Positions 1 to 8,868 are shown, counted from the stretch's first letter. The stretch: DNA of 64,000 nt from CALAGB01 sp963789565 (GCA_963789565.1 CAWBKX010000002.1:2604001-2668000); one strand, 5' to 3'. The notes: a model not told the origin generated them from the sequence alone. A program made the numbers and translations.

Positions 1-134
1 AAACGCGCGAGCAAGCGCTCGAACACACGCGTGAAGCAATCGCGCTCTATCTCGAATCCGCGGCGGAGCTCTCCTTGCCGGTTACATCTGAGACAAGCGC
101 TGAGCTTGTGACCCTTGACGTCGCGGTTTCGTGA
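1..134 (+). CDS. hicB: HicB-family antitoxin, C-terminal part (5' end outside window)
   Basis: The frame whose codons begin at position 3 stays open to a TGA at 132-134 and ends with an EQALEHTREAIALYLES helix, the typical C-terminal helix of HicB antitoxins, followed by a short strand. HicB proteins bind and neutralise the HicA mRNA interferase and usually repress their own operon. The stop codon overlaps the GTG start of the next gene (GTGA at 131-134), so the pair is translationally coupled. Only about 43 residues are inside the window; any N-terminal DNA-binding part cannot be seen. The assignment rests on this helix plus the HicA partner. Confidence 0.75.
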   Translation, partial: TREQALEHTREAIALYLESAAELSLPVTSETSAELVTLDVAVS

Positions 135-364
135 GCCCACTGCCGAATGTTCGTGGTCGCGAGTTGGTACGAGCGCTTGAGCGAGCAGGCTTCGTCGTTC
201 ACCGGCAACGGGGAAGCCATGTCATCCTCCACCGTTCGGAAACCGCTCACACCGTTGTCGTACCCCTCCATGGGAGCAGAGACATACCAGCGGGAACGTT
301 GCGTTCGACACTCCGCCAGGCTGCCCTTACGTCGGATGAACTGATCGAGCTCCTCAAGGCATGA
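131..364 (+). CDS. hicA: HicA-family mRNA interferase toxin
   Basis: A 77-residue protein with the double-stranded RNA-binding-like fold of HicA: an N-terminal helix with RELVRALERAGF, the catalytic-histidine strand RQRGSHVILHR (GSH motif), then VVVPLHGSRDIPAGTLRSTL and a final helix. In this family the histidine of the GSH strand is needed for ribosome-independent mRNA cleavage. The gene starts with GTG inside the end of hicB. It looks intact, with normal length. The order hicB then hicA is less common than hicAB but well known. Confidence 0.88.
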   Translation: MSPLPNVRGRELVRALERAGFVVHRQRGSHVILHRSETAHTVVVPLHGSRDIPAGTLRSTLRQAALTSDELIELLKA

Positions 365-562
365 GCGGTGAGAAAATACGGATCTAACCTTCACTCCGGC
401 GCGACTCGAAGGAGCCGACGCTTTTACGCCGCTTGACCGCTTGGATCAACGTTTGCATGTGACGTTCAAGCTCGTATACTCAGAGGTTGAAGAATTGATG
501 GTAGATGGCCATGATTCCAGCGCGTTCAAAAGCATGAGAAATATCGAAAGGAACCTTCCTCG

Positions 563-805
563 ATGACCTATATCATTGCCGAACCTTGTATCGGACTGAA
601 AGATGGGTCCTGTGTCGAGGTCTGTCCCGTCGATTGCATTCATACCGACGATGATGCCGACCAGTACTTCATCGATCCAGACGAGTGCATCGACTGTGGG
701 GTCTGCGCGGAGGTTTGCCCGGTCGAGGCGATCTTCTTCGAAGATGATCTGCCGGAGCAGTGGGCCGCCTTTTTCAAGAAGAACAAGGATTACTTCAACA
801 AGTAA
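563..805 (+). CDS. Seven-iron ferredoxin (3Fe-4S / 4Fe-4S)
   Basis: An 80-residue soluble electron carrier. Cysteines at 9, 17, 21, 25, 42, 45, 48 and 52 follow the Azotobacter FdI / FdxA pattern. By that model C9, C17 and C52 hold the 3Fe-4S cluster and C21, C42, C45 and C48 hold the 4Fe-4S cluster. The non-ligand cysteine usually found near position 12 is leucine here. The motifs CVEVCPVDC and CIDCGVCAEVCPVEAI are plain. The acidic stretch at 29-33 and a C-terminal lysine-rich tail are typical. It stands alone, with a strong hairpin terminator 35 bases after the stop, so it is probably monocistronic. The redox partner is not apparent here. Confidence 0.92.
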   Translation: MTYIIAEPCIGLKDGSCVEVCPVDCIHTDDDADQYFIDPDECIDCGVCAEVCPVEAIFFEDDLPEQWAAFFKKNKDYFNK

Positions 806-839
806 TTCACCTCGCGCATCCGCGACGGTCAAGTCGACA

Positions 840-874
840 CTCCGCACGCCGCGGGAAGACTCGGGCGTGCGGAG
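840..874 (+). terminator. Hairpin terminator after ferredoxin gene
   Basis: Perfect 11-bp inverted repeat: CTCCGCACGCC (840-850) and GGCGTGCGGAG (864-874) around a 13-base loop, followed by a T-rich stretch (GTTATTCTCTT). It lies 35 bases after the ferredoxin stop and before the next gene on the same strand, which fits intrinsic termination. The T run is imperfect, so efficiency is uncertain. Confidence 0.6.
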
Positions 875-927
875 CGCGTTATTCTCTTCGTCGGCAAACA
901 TGCCGTGGATCGCTGATTGGTGACGCG

Positions 928-1260
928 ATGGCCTATATCCTCGAATTTCATGACGACTATCTGCGTCCGGCGATCATGTGCGATCACTGCGGCACACGCG
1001 TGACGGCATCCGGTTTCCATCTCTGGAGAGCCGATCCGGTCGAGCCCGTCGGTGCGAATGTACCCGTTCAGCTTTGCTCTGAAGAATGCCTCGAAGCGTT
1101 CTACGACAAACGCTCGATCGACGAGGAGTGGGTCGCGGTTCCGATCGATGCCTATCTCACCAACCTGATCGATTCCCTCTCGATCTCTCCGGCCAAGGTT
1201 CGGGAACGGGAGCGCGCGGTTTCGGCGGCGGAGCATACGCGCCACGAAGCACCGGACTGA
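928..1260 (+). CDS. Conserved-looking hypothetical protein with zinc-ribbon cysteines
   Basis: A 110-residue soluble protein. The ATG at 928 was chosen over an in-frame upstream start at 760 because that extension overlaps the ferredoxin gene and its terminator. Two cysteine pairs, C18-x2-C21 (MCDHC) and C50-x3-C54 (CSEEC), are spaced like a small zinc ribbon or FYVE-like knuckle. The C-terminal half is helical and charged. I do not recognise a named family. It follows the ferredoxin terminator and precedes the metal-transport pair, with no clear operon link. Confidence 0.65.
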   Translation: MAYILEFHDDYLRPAIMCDHCGTRVTASGFHLWRADPVEPVGANVPVQLCSEECLEAFYDKRSIDEEWVAVPIDAYLTNLIDSLSISPAKVRERERAVSAAEHTRHEAPD

Positions 1261-1347
1261 CTAAGATTCGCTCCTTCTAGACCAACGGACTATCCTTCAA
1301 ACCGCCTGGAGCGCACTGCCCGTTCGACCGCTAGAGGGATGGGTGCC

Positions 1348-2589
1348 ATGGTCTTTCTATCGCAGATGATCAACCGGCCTATTGTCGATCGCAACGGCGA
1401 CCGCATTGCGTCGCTGCGCGACCTCATCGTGCACATCGGCGACGAATCCTACCCGCCGGTCAAGGGCCTGGTGGCGCGCATCGGTCGTCGGGCGTTTTTC
1501 GTTCCGTACAACCAGGTTCGCTCGCTTGACGACAACGCCGCGACCATCGACACCTTCAGCCTCGACCTGAAACCCTTTCGCCGTCGCGACGACGAAATCA
1601 TCCTGGGCAAGGACGTGCTCGACCGTCAGTTGGTCGACGTGACCGGCCGGCGCATCATCCGCGTCAACGACGTTGAGTTGGCGAGCATCGGACGCACATT
1701 GCGCGTGGTCGGCGTCGACGTGAGCGCTCGCGCCTTGCTCCGGCGCCTGTTGCCGCATGGCGTCATGACCGGGCGTGAGCCGCGTGAACTGATTGACTGG
1801 TCAAACGTCGACTACTTCGCCAGTCATGTCCCTACCGTGAAGCTCAAGGTCTCGCACGAACGCATCGCTCGACTGCATCCGCGCGACATCGCCCGCCTGA
1901 TCGACCAGCTGGCCTTGCCACAGGGCGCCGAGTTGATCGGAGCACTCGATGAAGAGATCGCCGCCGACACCATGGAAGAGATCGCGCCGGAACGACAGGC
2001 TGACTTGATCGAGGGGATGGATCAAGAGCGGGCGGCCGATATTCTGGAGGAGATGGGGCCCGACGAAGCCGCCGACCTCCTGGCCGATCTGTCGATCGAT
2101 ATGGCCGAGGAGATCCTGGAACGCATGGAACTGGAGGAGTCGGAGGATGTCCGCTCGCTGATGCGTTACCCGGAAGACTGTGCGGGCGGCATGATGACGA
2201 CCGACTTCGTCATGATCGCCGCTGGGCGAAGCGTGGCGCAGGCGATCGATGAGATACGCCGTCACGAGGACCTCCCCGATATGCTGACGCTCCTTTACGT
2301 GGTGGATGATGGAGACGAGGGCCACGTTTCGGGCCTCGTCACGCTGCGCGATCTGCTGCTGGCCGACCCCGCACTCCGCATTGACGGGATCATGTCAAGA
2401 GGTTTCCACCACGTCTCTCCCGACGCCAGCGTCGAGCAGGTCGTACGCACGATCATCGAATACAACCTGCTGGAAATCCCGGTGCTGGATGAAGACGGCG
2501 TCCTGCTCGGGGTCGTCACAGTCGACGACGCCGCGGAGCGATTGTTGCCCGACGGCTGGCGCGATGAGGCAGCCAATGTCTTCAGCTAG
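1348..2589 (+). CDS. Cytosolic PRC-barrel / MgtE_N / CBS protein (magnesium-sensor-like, no channel)
   Basis: About 413 residues. PRC-barrel-like strands occupy roughly residues 5-80 and 85-165. A helical MgtE intracellular N-domain follows (about 170-265, with LHPRDIARLIDQL and repeated AADLLADL/AADILEEM helices), then two CBS domains (about 275-400). In MgtE channels the N-domain and CBS pair sense cytosolic Mg2+ and gate the pore, but here no membrane segment follows. The next gene, 21 bases downstream, is an NRAMP-like transporter, suggesting that this protein is a separate gating or sensing subunit. The ATG at 1348 is preferred over 1339 because AGAGGG lies just before 1339, giving correct spacing only for 1348. 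Confidence 0.82.
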   Translation: MVFLSQMINRPIVDRNGDRIASLRDLIVHIGDESYPPVKGLVARIGRRAFFVPYNQVRSLDDNAATIDTFSLDLKPFRRRDDEIILGKDVLDRQLVDVTGRRIIRVNDVELASIGRTLRVVGVDVSARALLRRLLPHGVMTGREPRELIDWSNVDYFASHVPTVKLKVSHERIARLHPRDIARLIDQLALPQGAELIGALDEEIAADTMEEIAPERQADLIEGMDQERAADILEEMGPDEAADLLADLSIDMAEEILERMELEESEDVRSLMRYPEDCAGGMMTTDFVMIAAGRSVAQAIDEIRRHEDLPDMLTLLYVVDDGDEGHVSGLVTLRDLLLADPALRIDGIMSRGFHHVSPDASVEQVVRTIIEYNLLEIPVLDEDGVLLGVVTVDDAAERLLPDGWRDEAANVFS

Positions 2590-2610
2590 CCACCTCGGTG
2601 CTGAAGCGGC

Positions 2611-3927
2611 GTGACGTTCTTCAGACGTCGAGCGCTGCGCCGGTGGCTCGTGCAGTTCCGGCTGCGGCGACGACTTCGACCCGGCCGGCTCTCTCGGGTG
2701 CGTTTGCCGCGAACCGGTCTTCTCGCCTATCTGGCGGTGATGGGACCGGGTCTGGTGACCGCCAATGCGGGTAACGATGCCGGAGCCATCGCCACCTATT
2801 CGTCGGCCGGGGCGCGCTATGGCTACAACCTCCTCTGGATGATCCTGTTGATGACGGTCAGCCTGGCGGTGGTACAGGAAATGGCGGCGCGCATGGGCGT
2901 CGTTACCGGCAAGGGATTGACTGACCTCGTCCGCGAGAATTTCAGCATTCGCTACACCGCGATCGCCATGGTGGCGCTCTTTATCGCCAATGCCGGGATC
3001 ATCGTGGCGGAGTTCTCCGGCATCGCCGCCAGCGCCGAGCTCTTCGGCATATCGCGCTATATCGCGGTGCCGATCACGGGGGTGGCCATCTGGTGGCTGG
3101 TCTCCCGCGGCAACTACTCGATTGTCGAGCGCGTCTTTTTGCTGCTCACACTCGTCTTCCTGGTTTACATCGTCTCGGCGGTCTTGGCGCATCCGCATTG
3201 GGGCGACGCGGTCAGGCACACCGTCGTACCTTCGGTCCAGCTCAACCGCGGCTACCTGCTGCTCTTCGTGGCCACGGTTGGGACGACCATCACGCCCTAT
3301 ATGCAGCTTTTTCAGCAGGGATCCGTGGTCGAGAAGAGAATCAGCCAGGATGAGTATCGCTTCGAGCGAGCCGATGTCTATTCCGGCGCTATCTTCGCCA
3401 ATCTGATCGCGTTCTTCATCATCGTGGCGGCGGCGGCCGCCCTCTACGGCAGCGGCATCACGTTGAATAGCGCCGCCGACGCCGCACGAGCGCTCGAACC
3501 GGTCGCAGGTTCCTACGCTCGCATCCTCTTCGCGGCCGGTCTCTTCGGGGCGAGTATGCTCGCCGCCGGTGTGCTGCCGATTGCGACCGCGTCTTCCTTG
3601 AGCGAGGTCTTCGGGTTTGAGTCCGGCCTGCAGCACGGTTGGCGTCAGGCGCCGGTCTTCAACGGTCTCTTCGCCGGACTGATCGTCGTGGGCGTGGTGG
3701 TCAATCTGATCCCTGGACTTTCGCTCTTTCAGGTGCTTCTGACGACGCAGATCCTCAACGGAGTGCTGCTGCCAGTCATTTTGGTCTCGATGTTGGTGCT
3801 GGTGAATGATCGGGAAATCATGGGTGATCAGGTCAATGGCAGAGTCCGCAACGTCATCGCCTGGGTGACAACGATCGCGACCAGCGTGCTCTCGCTGATC
3901 GCGATCGTCTTCACGTTTGTGCGCTAG
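2611..3927 (+). CDS. NRAMP (SLC11)-related divalent metal transporter with non-canonical ion site
   Basis: A 438-residue integral membrane protein with about eleven hydrophobic segments after a basic, arginine-rich N-terminus (residues 5-35). TM1 carries GPGLVTANAGNDAGA: the canonical DPGN ion motif reads DAGA (D56-A59). In TM6 the canonical MPH motif reads TPY (228-230). Loss of the TM6 methionine is known in NRAMP-related magnesium transporters, which take hydrated Mg2+ rather than Mn2+ or Fe2+. Its partner gene is an MgtE-type sensor protein 21 bases upstream, which independently points to magnesium. The GTG start has only a weak ribosome-binding site. Confidence 0.85.
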   Translation: MTFFRRRALRRWLVQFRLRRRLRPGRLSRVRLPRTGLLAYLAVMGPGLVTANAGNDAGAIATYSSAGARYGYNLLWMILLMTVSLAVVQEMAARMGVVTGKGLTDLVRENFSIRYTAIAMVALFIANAGIIVAEFSGIAASAELFGISRYIAVPITGVAIWWLVSRGNYSIVERVFLLLTLVFLVYIVSAVLAHPHWGDAVRHTVVPSVQLNRGYLLLFVATVGTTITPYMQLFQQGSVVEKRISQDEYRFERADVYSGAIFANLIAFFIIVAAAAALYGSGITLNSAADAARALEPVAGSYARILFAAGLFGASMLAAGVLPIATASSLSEVFGFESGLQHGWRQAPVFNGLFAGLIVVGVVVNLIPGLSLFQVLLTTQILNGVLLPVILVSMLVLVNDREIMGDQVNGRVRNVIAWVTTIATSVLSLIAIVFTFVR

Positions 3928-3936
3928 CGTTCGAAC

Positions 3937-5310
3937 CTAGAGCTTGCCCTCTGCCCGCAGATCGGCCGCGACGGACTCGGCCGCTTCTGCCGCGACTTCG
4001 AGCGTCTGCTGCACGTCCTTCTCGTCGTGCGCCGTCGAGATGAACCAGCGCTCGAAGTGATACGGGTGGAAGTAGACGCCCCGCTCCATCATGGCGGTGT
4101 GGAAGCGATCGAAGACATCAACGCTGCTGTAGGCCAGAGCATCCCGATAGTTGCGGATTTTGGCCATCTCCGGCGCGTCCGGCTTGGCGAAGAAGATGTG
4201 CCAGAGCGGTCCGACGTTCTGCACGATGTTCGGCAGACCGGCCTCGCGGCAGGCGTCGCCCAAACCGAGCGCGACCTGCGTGCCGTGCGAGTTCAGCCGT
4301 CCCCACAGCTCGTCCTTGTTGTCGCGCATCTCGGTGAGGACAGTATTGGCTGCGGCCAGCGCGATCAGATTGGCGGTGTAGGTGCCGCCATGCATCACCT
4401 CGTTGCGCTCCTCCATGCCCATCACTTCACGTGAGCCGCCGAAAGCCGCGATGGGGAATCCTGCGCCGAGCGCCTTGGCGAAGGTCGTGATGTCCGGATT
4501 CACCCCATAGAGCTCCTGCGCACCGCCGGGCGATACGCGAAAGCCGGTGATGACCTCATCGAAGATGAGGAGTGCGCCGTTCTTCTTGGTGATGTCGCGC
4601 AGGAACTGGAGATAGCCCGGCTCCGGCGGAATGATGCCGGTGTTGGCCTGAATCGGCTCGACCAGCACCGCGGCAATGTCGGAGCCGTGCTCTGCGAAGA
4701 GCATCTCCATGTTCTCACGGTCGTTGTACTGGCCGATCAGTAGCGCATCCGCGTAGATCGCCGGAATGCCGCTCGAGGCAGGCAGCGGAACCTCGGTGTA
4801 GCCCTTGGGGTTCTCGGAGAAAACCTCTGGATGGCTACTCCAGAAGTGGGTGTCTGAGAACCCGTGATAGCCGCCCTCCATCTGAACGATCTTGTTGCGA
4901 CCAGTGTAGGCGCGCGCAAGGCGAGCGGCAGCCATGGTGGCTTCCGTGCCGGAATTGGCGAAGCGGATCAGATCGACACCGGGCACCATCGCGACAATCT
5001 GCTCGCCAACTTCATAGTCCAGGTCGTATGGGAACGTAGCCACGCTACCCCGCTCGGTGATGGCTTTCACCACGGCATCGGTCACCTTCTTGGGGTTGTG
5101 GCCGAAGATCAACGGTCCGTAGCCGAGGCTGTAGTCGATGTACTCGTTGCCATCGACGTCCCAAAATCTCGAACCCTCGCCCCGCTCGAAGCAGAGCTCA
5201 AGGCCCTTCTTCAAACGCGCGTACGAACTTTCGCCACCGGCGATGGAGTGCGTGATGCGGTCGAACATGGAGCGGCTTTTGTCGAGTGACAGATGACGTT
5301 GGCTGGCCAT
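3937..5310 (-). CDS. Class III PLP aminotransferase, glutamate-1-semialdehyde aminomutase-like
   Basis: A 457-residue class III (fold type I) PLP enzyme. It has the GSA-aminomutase-type N-terminus (DVDGNEYIDYSLGYGPLIFGH), the NSGTEATMAAARLAR cofactor-phosphate region, the FDEVITGFR aspartate loop and the FAKALGAGFPIAAFGG lysine that forms the Schiff base. HemL converts glutamate-1-semialdehyde to 5-aminolevulinate, but many relatives act on other amino acids or amino-alcohols and no heme genes are nearby, so no symbol is given. The start at 5310 is set by GGGAGG eight bases upstream; a longer in-frame extension to 5451 lacks support. The gene ends nine bases from the convergent NRAMP gene. 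Confidence 0.85.
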   Translation of the reverse strand: MASQRHLSLDKSRSMFDRITHSIAGGESSYARLKKGLELCFERGEGSRFWDVDGNEYIDYSLGYGPLIFGHNPKKVTDAVVKAITERGSVATFPYDLDYEVGEQIVAMVPGVDLIRFANSGTEATMAAARLARAYTGRNKIVQMEGGYHGFSDTHFWSSHPEVFSENPKGYTEVPLPASSGIPAIYADALLIGQYNDRENMEMLFAEHGSDIAAVLVEPIQANTGIIPPEPGYLQFLRDITKKNGALLIFDEVITGFRVSPGGAQELYGVNPDITTFAKALGAGFPIAAFGGSREVMGMEERNEVMHGGTYTANLIALAAANTVLTEMRDNKDELWGRLNSHGTQVALGLGDACREAGLPNIVQNVGPLWHIFFAKPDAPEMAKIRNYRDALAYSSVDVFDRFHTAMMERGVYFHPYHFERWFISTAHDEKDVQQTLEVAAEAAESVAADLRAEGKL

Positions 5311-5528
5311 AGACTCCCTCCCATTCCGTGTATCCAGTTGTATTGCCCACCGCATTGTAGTCGAATGGCGCTGAGAGGCCACAATTATCCCTGGCGTGTT
5401 TTTAGCGACGAGGACATCGATCGCCAGCCCGGGAACGTTTGGGAAGAGCACAACGTTTCAGTCGTCAATTCAGTGGCCCATGTGCGACTATCCTCCCATT
5501 CAAGATGATGATGAGACGGAGGCAGATA

Positions 5529-7016
5529 ATGACCGACCGAGGGAGATACGCCGGAGCGGTGCGCGCGCCCGATTTTCCATCCGGACTGCAATGGCTCAAC
5601 ACGTCGCGACCGATCACGCTGGCCGATCTGCGCGGCAAGCTGGTGATCCTCGACTTCTGGACCTATTGCTGAATCAACTGCCTGCATTTGCTTCCGCAGT
5701 TGGCGGAGGTCGAGGAGCATTTCTCCGAAGAGGTCGTGGTGATCGGCGTCCATTCAGCCAAGTATCCAGGTGAGAAGGCGCACGACAGCCTGCGCAACGC
5801 GGTGCTTCGATACGAGCTCGAACATCCCGTCGTCAATGACGAAAACATGGAGATCTGGGATTCCTACAGCGTGCGTGCCTGGCCCACGTTGATGTTTCTC
5901 GATCCCGACGGGCGCGTCATCGGCAAAAATGAGGGCGAGGCCTCGGCGGACGCGCTGATCGACGCGCTGCAGGACCTGGTCGATGGATATAAGGCTGAGG
6001 GGAAGATCAATCCTGATCCGTTGCCGACATTTGAGCTGATGGAACAGCCAAACGCCCCGCTTCGCTATCCCGGGAAGATCCTGGCGGATGCCGACGGCAG
6101 CCGTCTCTTCATCGCCGATTCCGGCCACCAGCGCATCGTCGTTACCGACCTTGAGGGTGGCAATCCGATCGTCATCGGATCGGGCGAAGCCGGGTTAGTC
6201 GATGGTGGCTACGACGAAGCGCGCTTTCACAGCCCAGAGGGGATCGAGCTGAACGGGGAAACGCTCTACGTGGCAGACCGGCTCAACCACGCCATACGTC
6301 AGATCGATCTTGTGAGTCAGACCGTGACGACCATCGCGGGAACCGGTGAGGCGGGCATGGGCTTCGCCGAGGCGGGACCGGCGCGATCTGTCGACCTTCG
6401 TTCACCGTGGGACCTCGCCTACCACGAGCGCACGCTCTATATCGCCATGGCGGGCACGCATCAGATCTGGGCGCTGGATTTGGAAGCCGGCATGCTGCGA
6501 CCCTACGCCGGAAGTGGACGCGAAAGTATCCATGACGGAGATCTCGAAGGCGCCGCGCTGGCGCAGCCGAGTGGACTCGACGTGGCGGATGGCAAGCTCT
6601 ATTTCGTCGACAGCGAGACCAGCAGCGTGCGCACCGCAGATCTGCCGCCGTATGACGACGTCAAGACGATCGTCGGGATCGGCCTGTTCGCGTTTGGCGA
6701 CGTCGATGGCCGACGCGGCGAGGTGCGTTTGCAGCACCCGATGGGGTTGGCCGTAGCCGATGGCGTGATCTATGTCGCCGACAGCTACAACCACAAGATC
6801 AAGCGCATTTATCCGGAGGACCGGCGCTCCGAAAGCTGGCTTGGCAGTCGCGAATCAGGGAACGTCGACGGTGTCGAGGAGGAGGCACGCTTCTTCGAGC
6901 CGGAAGGGCTCTCGGTTGCTGATGGCACGGTCTATATCGCCGACACCGACAACCACATCATCCGCGTCGCGGGTCTGGAGTCAGGCGAGGTGAGGACGCT
7001 AAACATTCGGGTTTGA
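5529..7016 (+). CDS. Thioredoxin-NHL repeat protein with in-frame UGA (probable selenocysteine at residue 48)
   Basis: One reading frame of 495 residues if the TGA at 5670-5672 is read through. Residues 12-150 form a thioredoxin domain (DLRGKLVILDFWTYC, TGA, INCLHLLPQL). Residues 160-490 are NHL repeats forming a beta-propeller (repeated LFIADSGHQRI / LYVADRLNHAI / YVADSYNHKI / YIADTDNHII). Relatives such as NHLRC2 carry WTYCCINCMH, so the UGA replaces precisely the cysteine that opens the CxxC redox motif, giving U48-I-N-C51. Both sides are in the same frame with no other lesion, which argues against decay. The ATG at 5529 has a GGAGG site (5519-5523). A 7-bp inverted repeat follows the UGA. 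A standard gene caller would split or truncate this gene. Confidence 0.85.
5675..5702 (+). promoter_or_regulatory. Candidate bacterial SECIS hairpin after the in-frame UGA
   Basis: CAACTGC (5675-5681) and GCAGTTG (5696-5702) form a perfect 7-bp stem with a 14-base loop, beginning two bases after the UGA. Bacterial SECIS elements are stem-loops inside the coding region just downstream of the UGA that bind SelB. The apical loop lies about 10-23 bases from the UGA, somewhat closer than the classical fdhF element. This is the right place for such a structure but its function is inferred. Confidence 0.5.
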
Positions 7017-7431
7017 GGAAATTGAGGGGGCTCTCGCAGACGCGAAGAACCACCAACACACCCTTGTCATCCTGGTGGTTCTCCCCCTCCAGTGAAGGGG
7101 GAGTCAGTGGGGGTCATGGCAGTCGAAGGATCTCTCCGTTGTTGAAGGATGTCGGCGAGCTATTTCAGTCGTCGTACTCGTGCGCGGTGGCTGAAGCTGC
7201 CGCGTTAAACTTGCCGAAACCTGCTGATGGTGATTGACAAACCAATTGGGTAATTGGCGATGGTCGTCGGCCTGCGGCCGAAGGGCGAGCACGGAGGCGT
7301 CGCCCCTACGTTCACGCACGTACGTTCAGCCCGCTTCAGCGGGGTTCGCATAGATCAACGCTGCGGCTTCAGCCCAGCGATGCGGGACGATCTCCTTGCC
7401 TTTGCCGTCGAACCATCGAGCCCAATTGCCT
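7017..7431. other. 415-bp convergent intergenic region with palindromic repeat
   Basis: Lies between the ends of two convergent genes. It holds one copy of the dispersed repeat described elsewhere (7077-7115), centred on CTCCCCCT (7081-7088) pairing with AGGGGGAG (7096-7103), then TCAGTGGG. The hairpin could terminate transcription from either side. The rest shows no supported gene; the short open frames here lack ribosome-binding sites and convincing protein sequence. Confidence 0.55.
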
Positions 7432-8868
7432 TCACACCTCGGCGTCTCCCAGTTTGATGTGCCGCTGAATGCGTGGTAGCAGGATGGTCGTCAGCAGCAC
7501 CGTCTCGATGGCCGCGCTGACCACGTAGGCGGTCGGGATCGCTTCAACCCCATAACGATCCAGCAACAGTGCCGTGATGGCCGCACGCCCGGCCAGCTGC
7601 ATGGTGTTGGTCAGGAGCGGCGTGCGCGTGTCTCGCAATGAGATGAGACCGCGGGTGACGAGCTCAGTCGCCACGGCGAACGGCACGGACAAAACATAGA
7701 TGAGGAGCACGTGATAGGTTGCCGTTCCCGCGGCTGCATCGAACTTTCCGTGCTGGAACAGCAGTCGGATGACAAATCTGCCGAGAAGTCCCAGTCCCAC
7801 AAACGCCGGGATCGAGAGTGCGACCACCGCGACGAGCGACTTGAGGAGCGTGCGGCGCATGTCACGCCAGCGGGCGGCGGCTGCGTTCGCGGCAAGGCGT
7901 GGGAAGGCGGCTTGTCCAACCCCCTGCCCCAGGAGCGTGATCGGCAGCGCCACCAGCAACCATGCGTTCTGGATGGCCGGCAACGCCAGGGTGCCCGGTA
8001 CTGTCGAGGCAAACGCCGTGTCGACGATGAACCCAGCGTAGCCGACTCCAACCGACAAGCCGTTTGGAATCAACAGCCGAACCACTTGGCGCAATCGCAC
8101 ACTGTGTGGATCCCACGCAACGCGCACGTGCAGCCCGTTGTCGCGAATGCCTGGGATCAGCAAGATCATCTGCAACGCGGCGCCACCCAGCACACCGAAC
8201 GTTGGGCCGTAGATGCCGACGGACGGGACCAGCCAACTCACGGCAATGCCTGCGATGATCGCAACGTTGTGGCTGGCGAAGGAGATCGCCGTGAGCATGA
8301 ACTGTCGACGGCTGTTGAGCACGGCGGTCGCGACGCTTCCCGCGGCCAGGATGAGCGGTTGCGCCAGCATGATACGCGTCAGCGTGATGGTGAGGCGGCT
8401 GGTCTCCGCGTCGAACCCCGGTGCCAGAATGTGATGCACGAAGGCGGGCGTGAAGATCTCGCCCAAGATCACCACGATCACCAGCGCCGCGAAGAGGCTG
8501 GTGAGGACTAAATTGAACAGCCGCTCCCACTGGTCACGCCCGTCATCTCGCTCGGCGCTCAGGAGGATTGGAATCATGGCGCTGGAGAGTGCGCCACCGG
8601 CAATCAGACTGAAGAGTGCGTCGGGGAGTCGAAACGCTGCGTAGTAGGCATTGGCCGCCTCGCCGGTTCCGAAGAGCGCATTGAGCAGGATTTGGCGCAC
8701 CGAGCCCAGCACGGCCGAAAAGAGGAAAGAGCCCATCAACAGTATGGTCGCTTCGGGAATCGAGAACTCGCGCACGAAAAGGCGCCGCAGACTGGAGCGG
8801 CCTGCATGGGCGGGCCAGCTGGTGGGCCGGTTCCAACTGATCTCCGACGACTGCTGAGCCGTGGCCAT
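7432..8868 (-). CDS. murJ: MurJ/MviN-type lipid II flippase
   Basis: A 478-residue polytopic membrane protein of the MOP superfamily with about 12-14 hydrophobic helices. MurJ hallmarks are visible: GTGEAANAYYAAFRLPDALFSLIAGGALSSAMIPIL near the N-terminus, then QVVRLLIPNGLSVG and GVGQAAFPRLAANAA. MurJ flips undecaprenyl-linked peptidoglycan precursor across the inner membrane. The ATG at 8868 was chosen because the upstream 76 codons are arginine-rich and unlike the family; no good ribosome-binding site is visible, so the start is uncertain. A MurJ-like exporter for another lipid-linked glycan cannot be excluded. Confidence 0.85.
   Translation of the reverse strand: MATAQQSSEISWNRPTSWPAHAGRSSLRRLFVREFSIPEATILLMGSFLFSAVLGSVRQILLNALFGTGEAANAYYAAFRLPDALFSLIAGGALSSAMIPILLSAERDDGRDQWERLFNLVLTSLFAALVIVVILGEIFTPAFVHHILAPGFDAETSRLTITLTRIMLAQPLILAAGSVATAVLNSRRQFMLTAISFASHNVAIIAGIAVSWLVPSVGIYGPTFGVLGGAALQMILLIPGIRDNGLHVRVAWDPHSVRLRQVVRLLIPNGLSVGVGYAGFIVDTAFASTVPGTLALPAIQNAWLLVALPITLLGQGVGQAAFPRLAANAAAARWRDMRRTLLKSLVAVVALSIPAFVGLGLLGRFVIRLLFQHGKFDAAAGTATYHVLLIYVLSVPFAVATELVTRGLISLRDTRTPLLTNTMQLAGRAAITALLLDRYGVEAIPTAYVVSAAIETVLLTTILLPRIQRHIKLGDAEV

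Noticed and set aside
2395..3636. 413-codon open frame on the minus strand
   Set aside because: It lies wholly antisense to the CBS protein end and the NRAMP gene, is made of charged, Arg/Asp/His-rich low-complexity sequence and has no ribosome-binding site: a shadow of high-GC coding DNA.
5439..5672. Short separate 77-aa gene ending in TGA, followed by a 442-aa gene
   Set aside because: Both halves are one frame and one domain; the stop falls on the conserved redox cysteine, so a single UGA-containing gene is more likely than two genes or a pseudogene.
7013..7237. 74-aa plus-strand frame after the NHL gene
   Set aside because: Overlaps the repeat palindrome, has no ribosome-binding site and no protein-like pattern.
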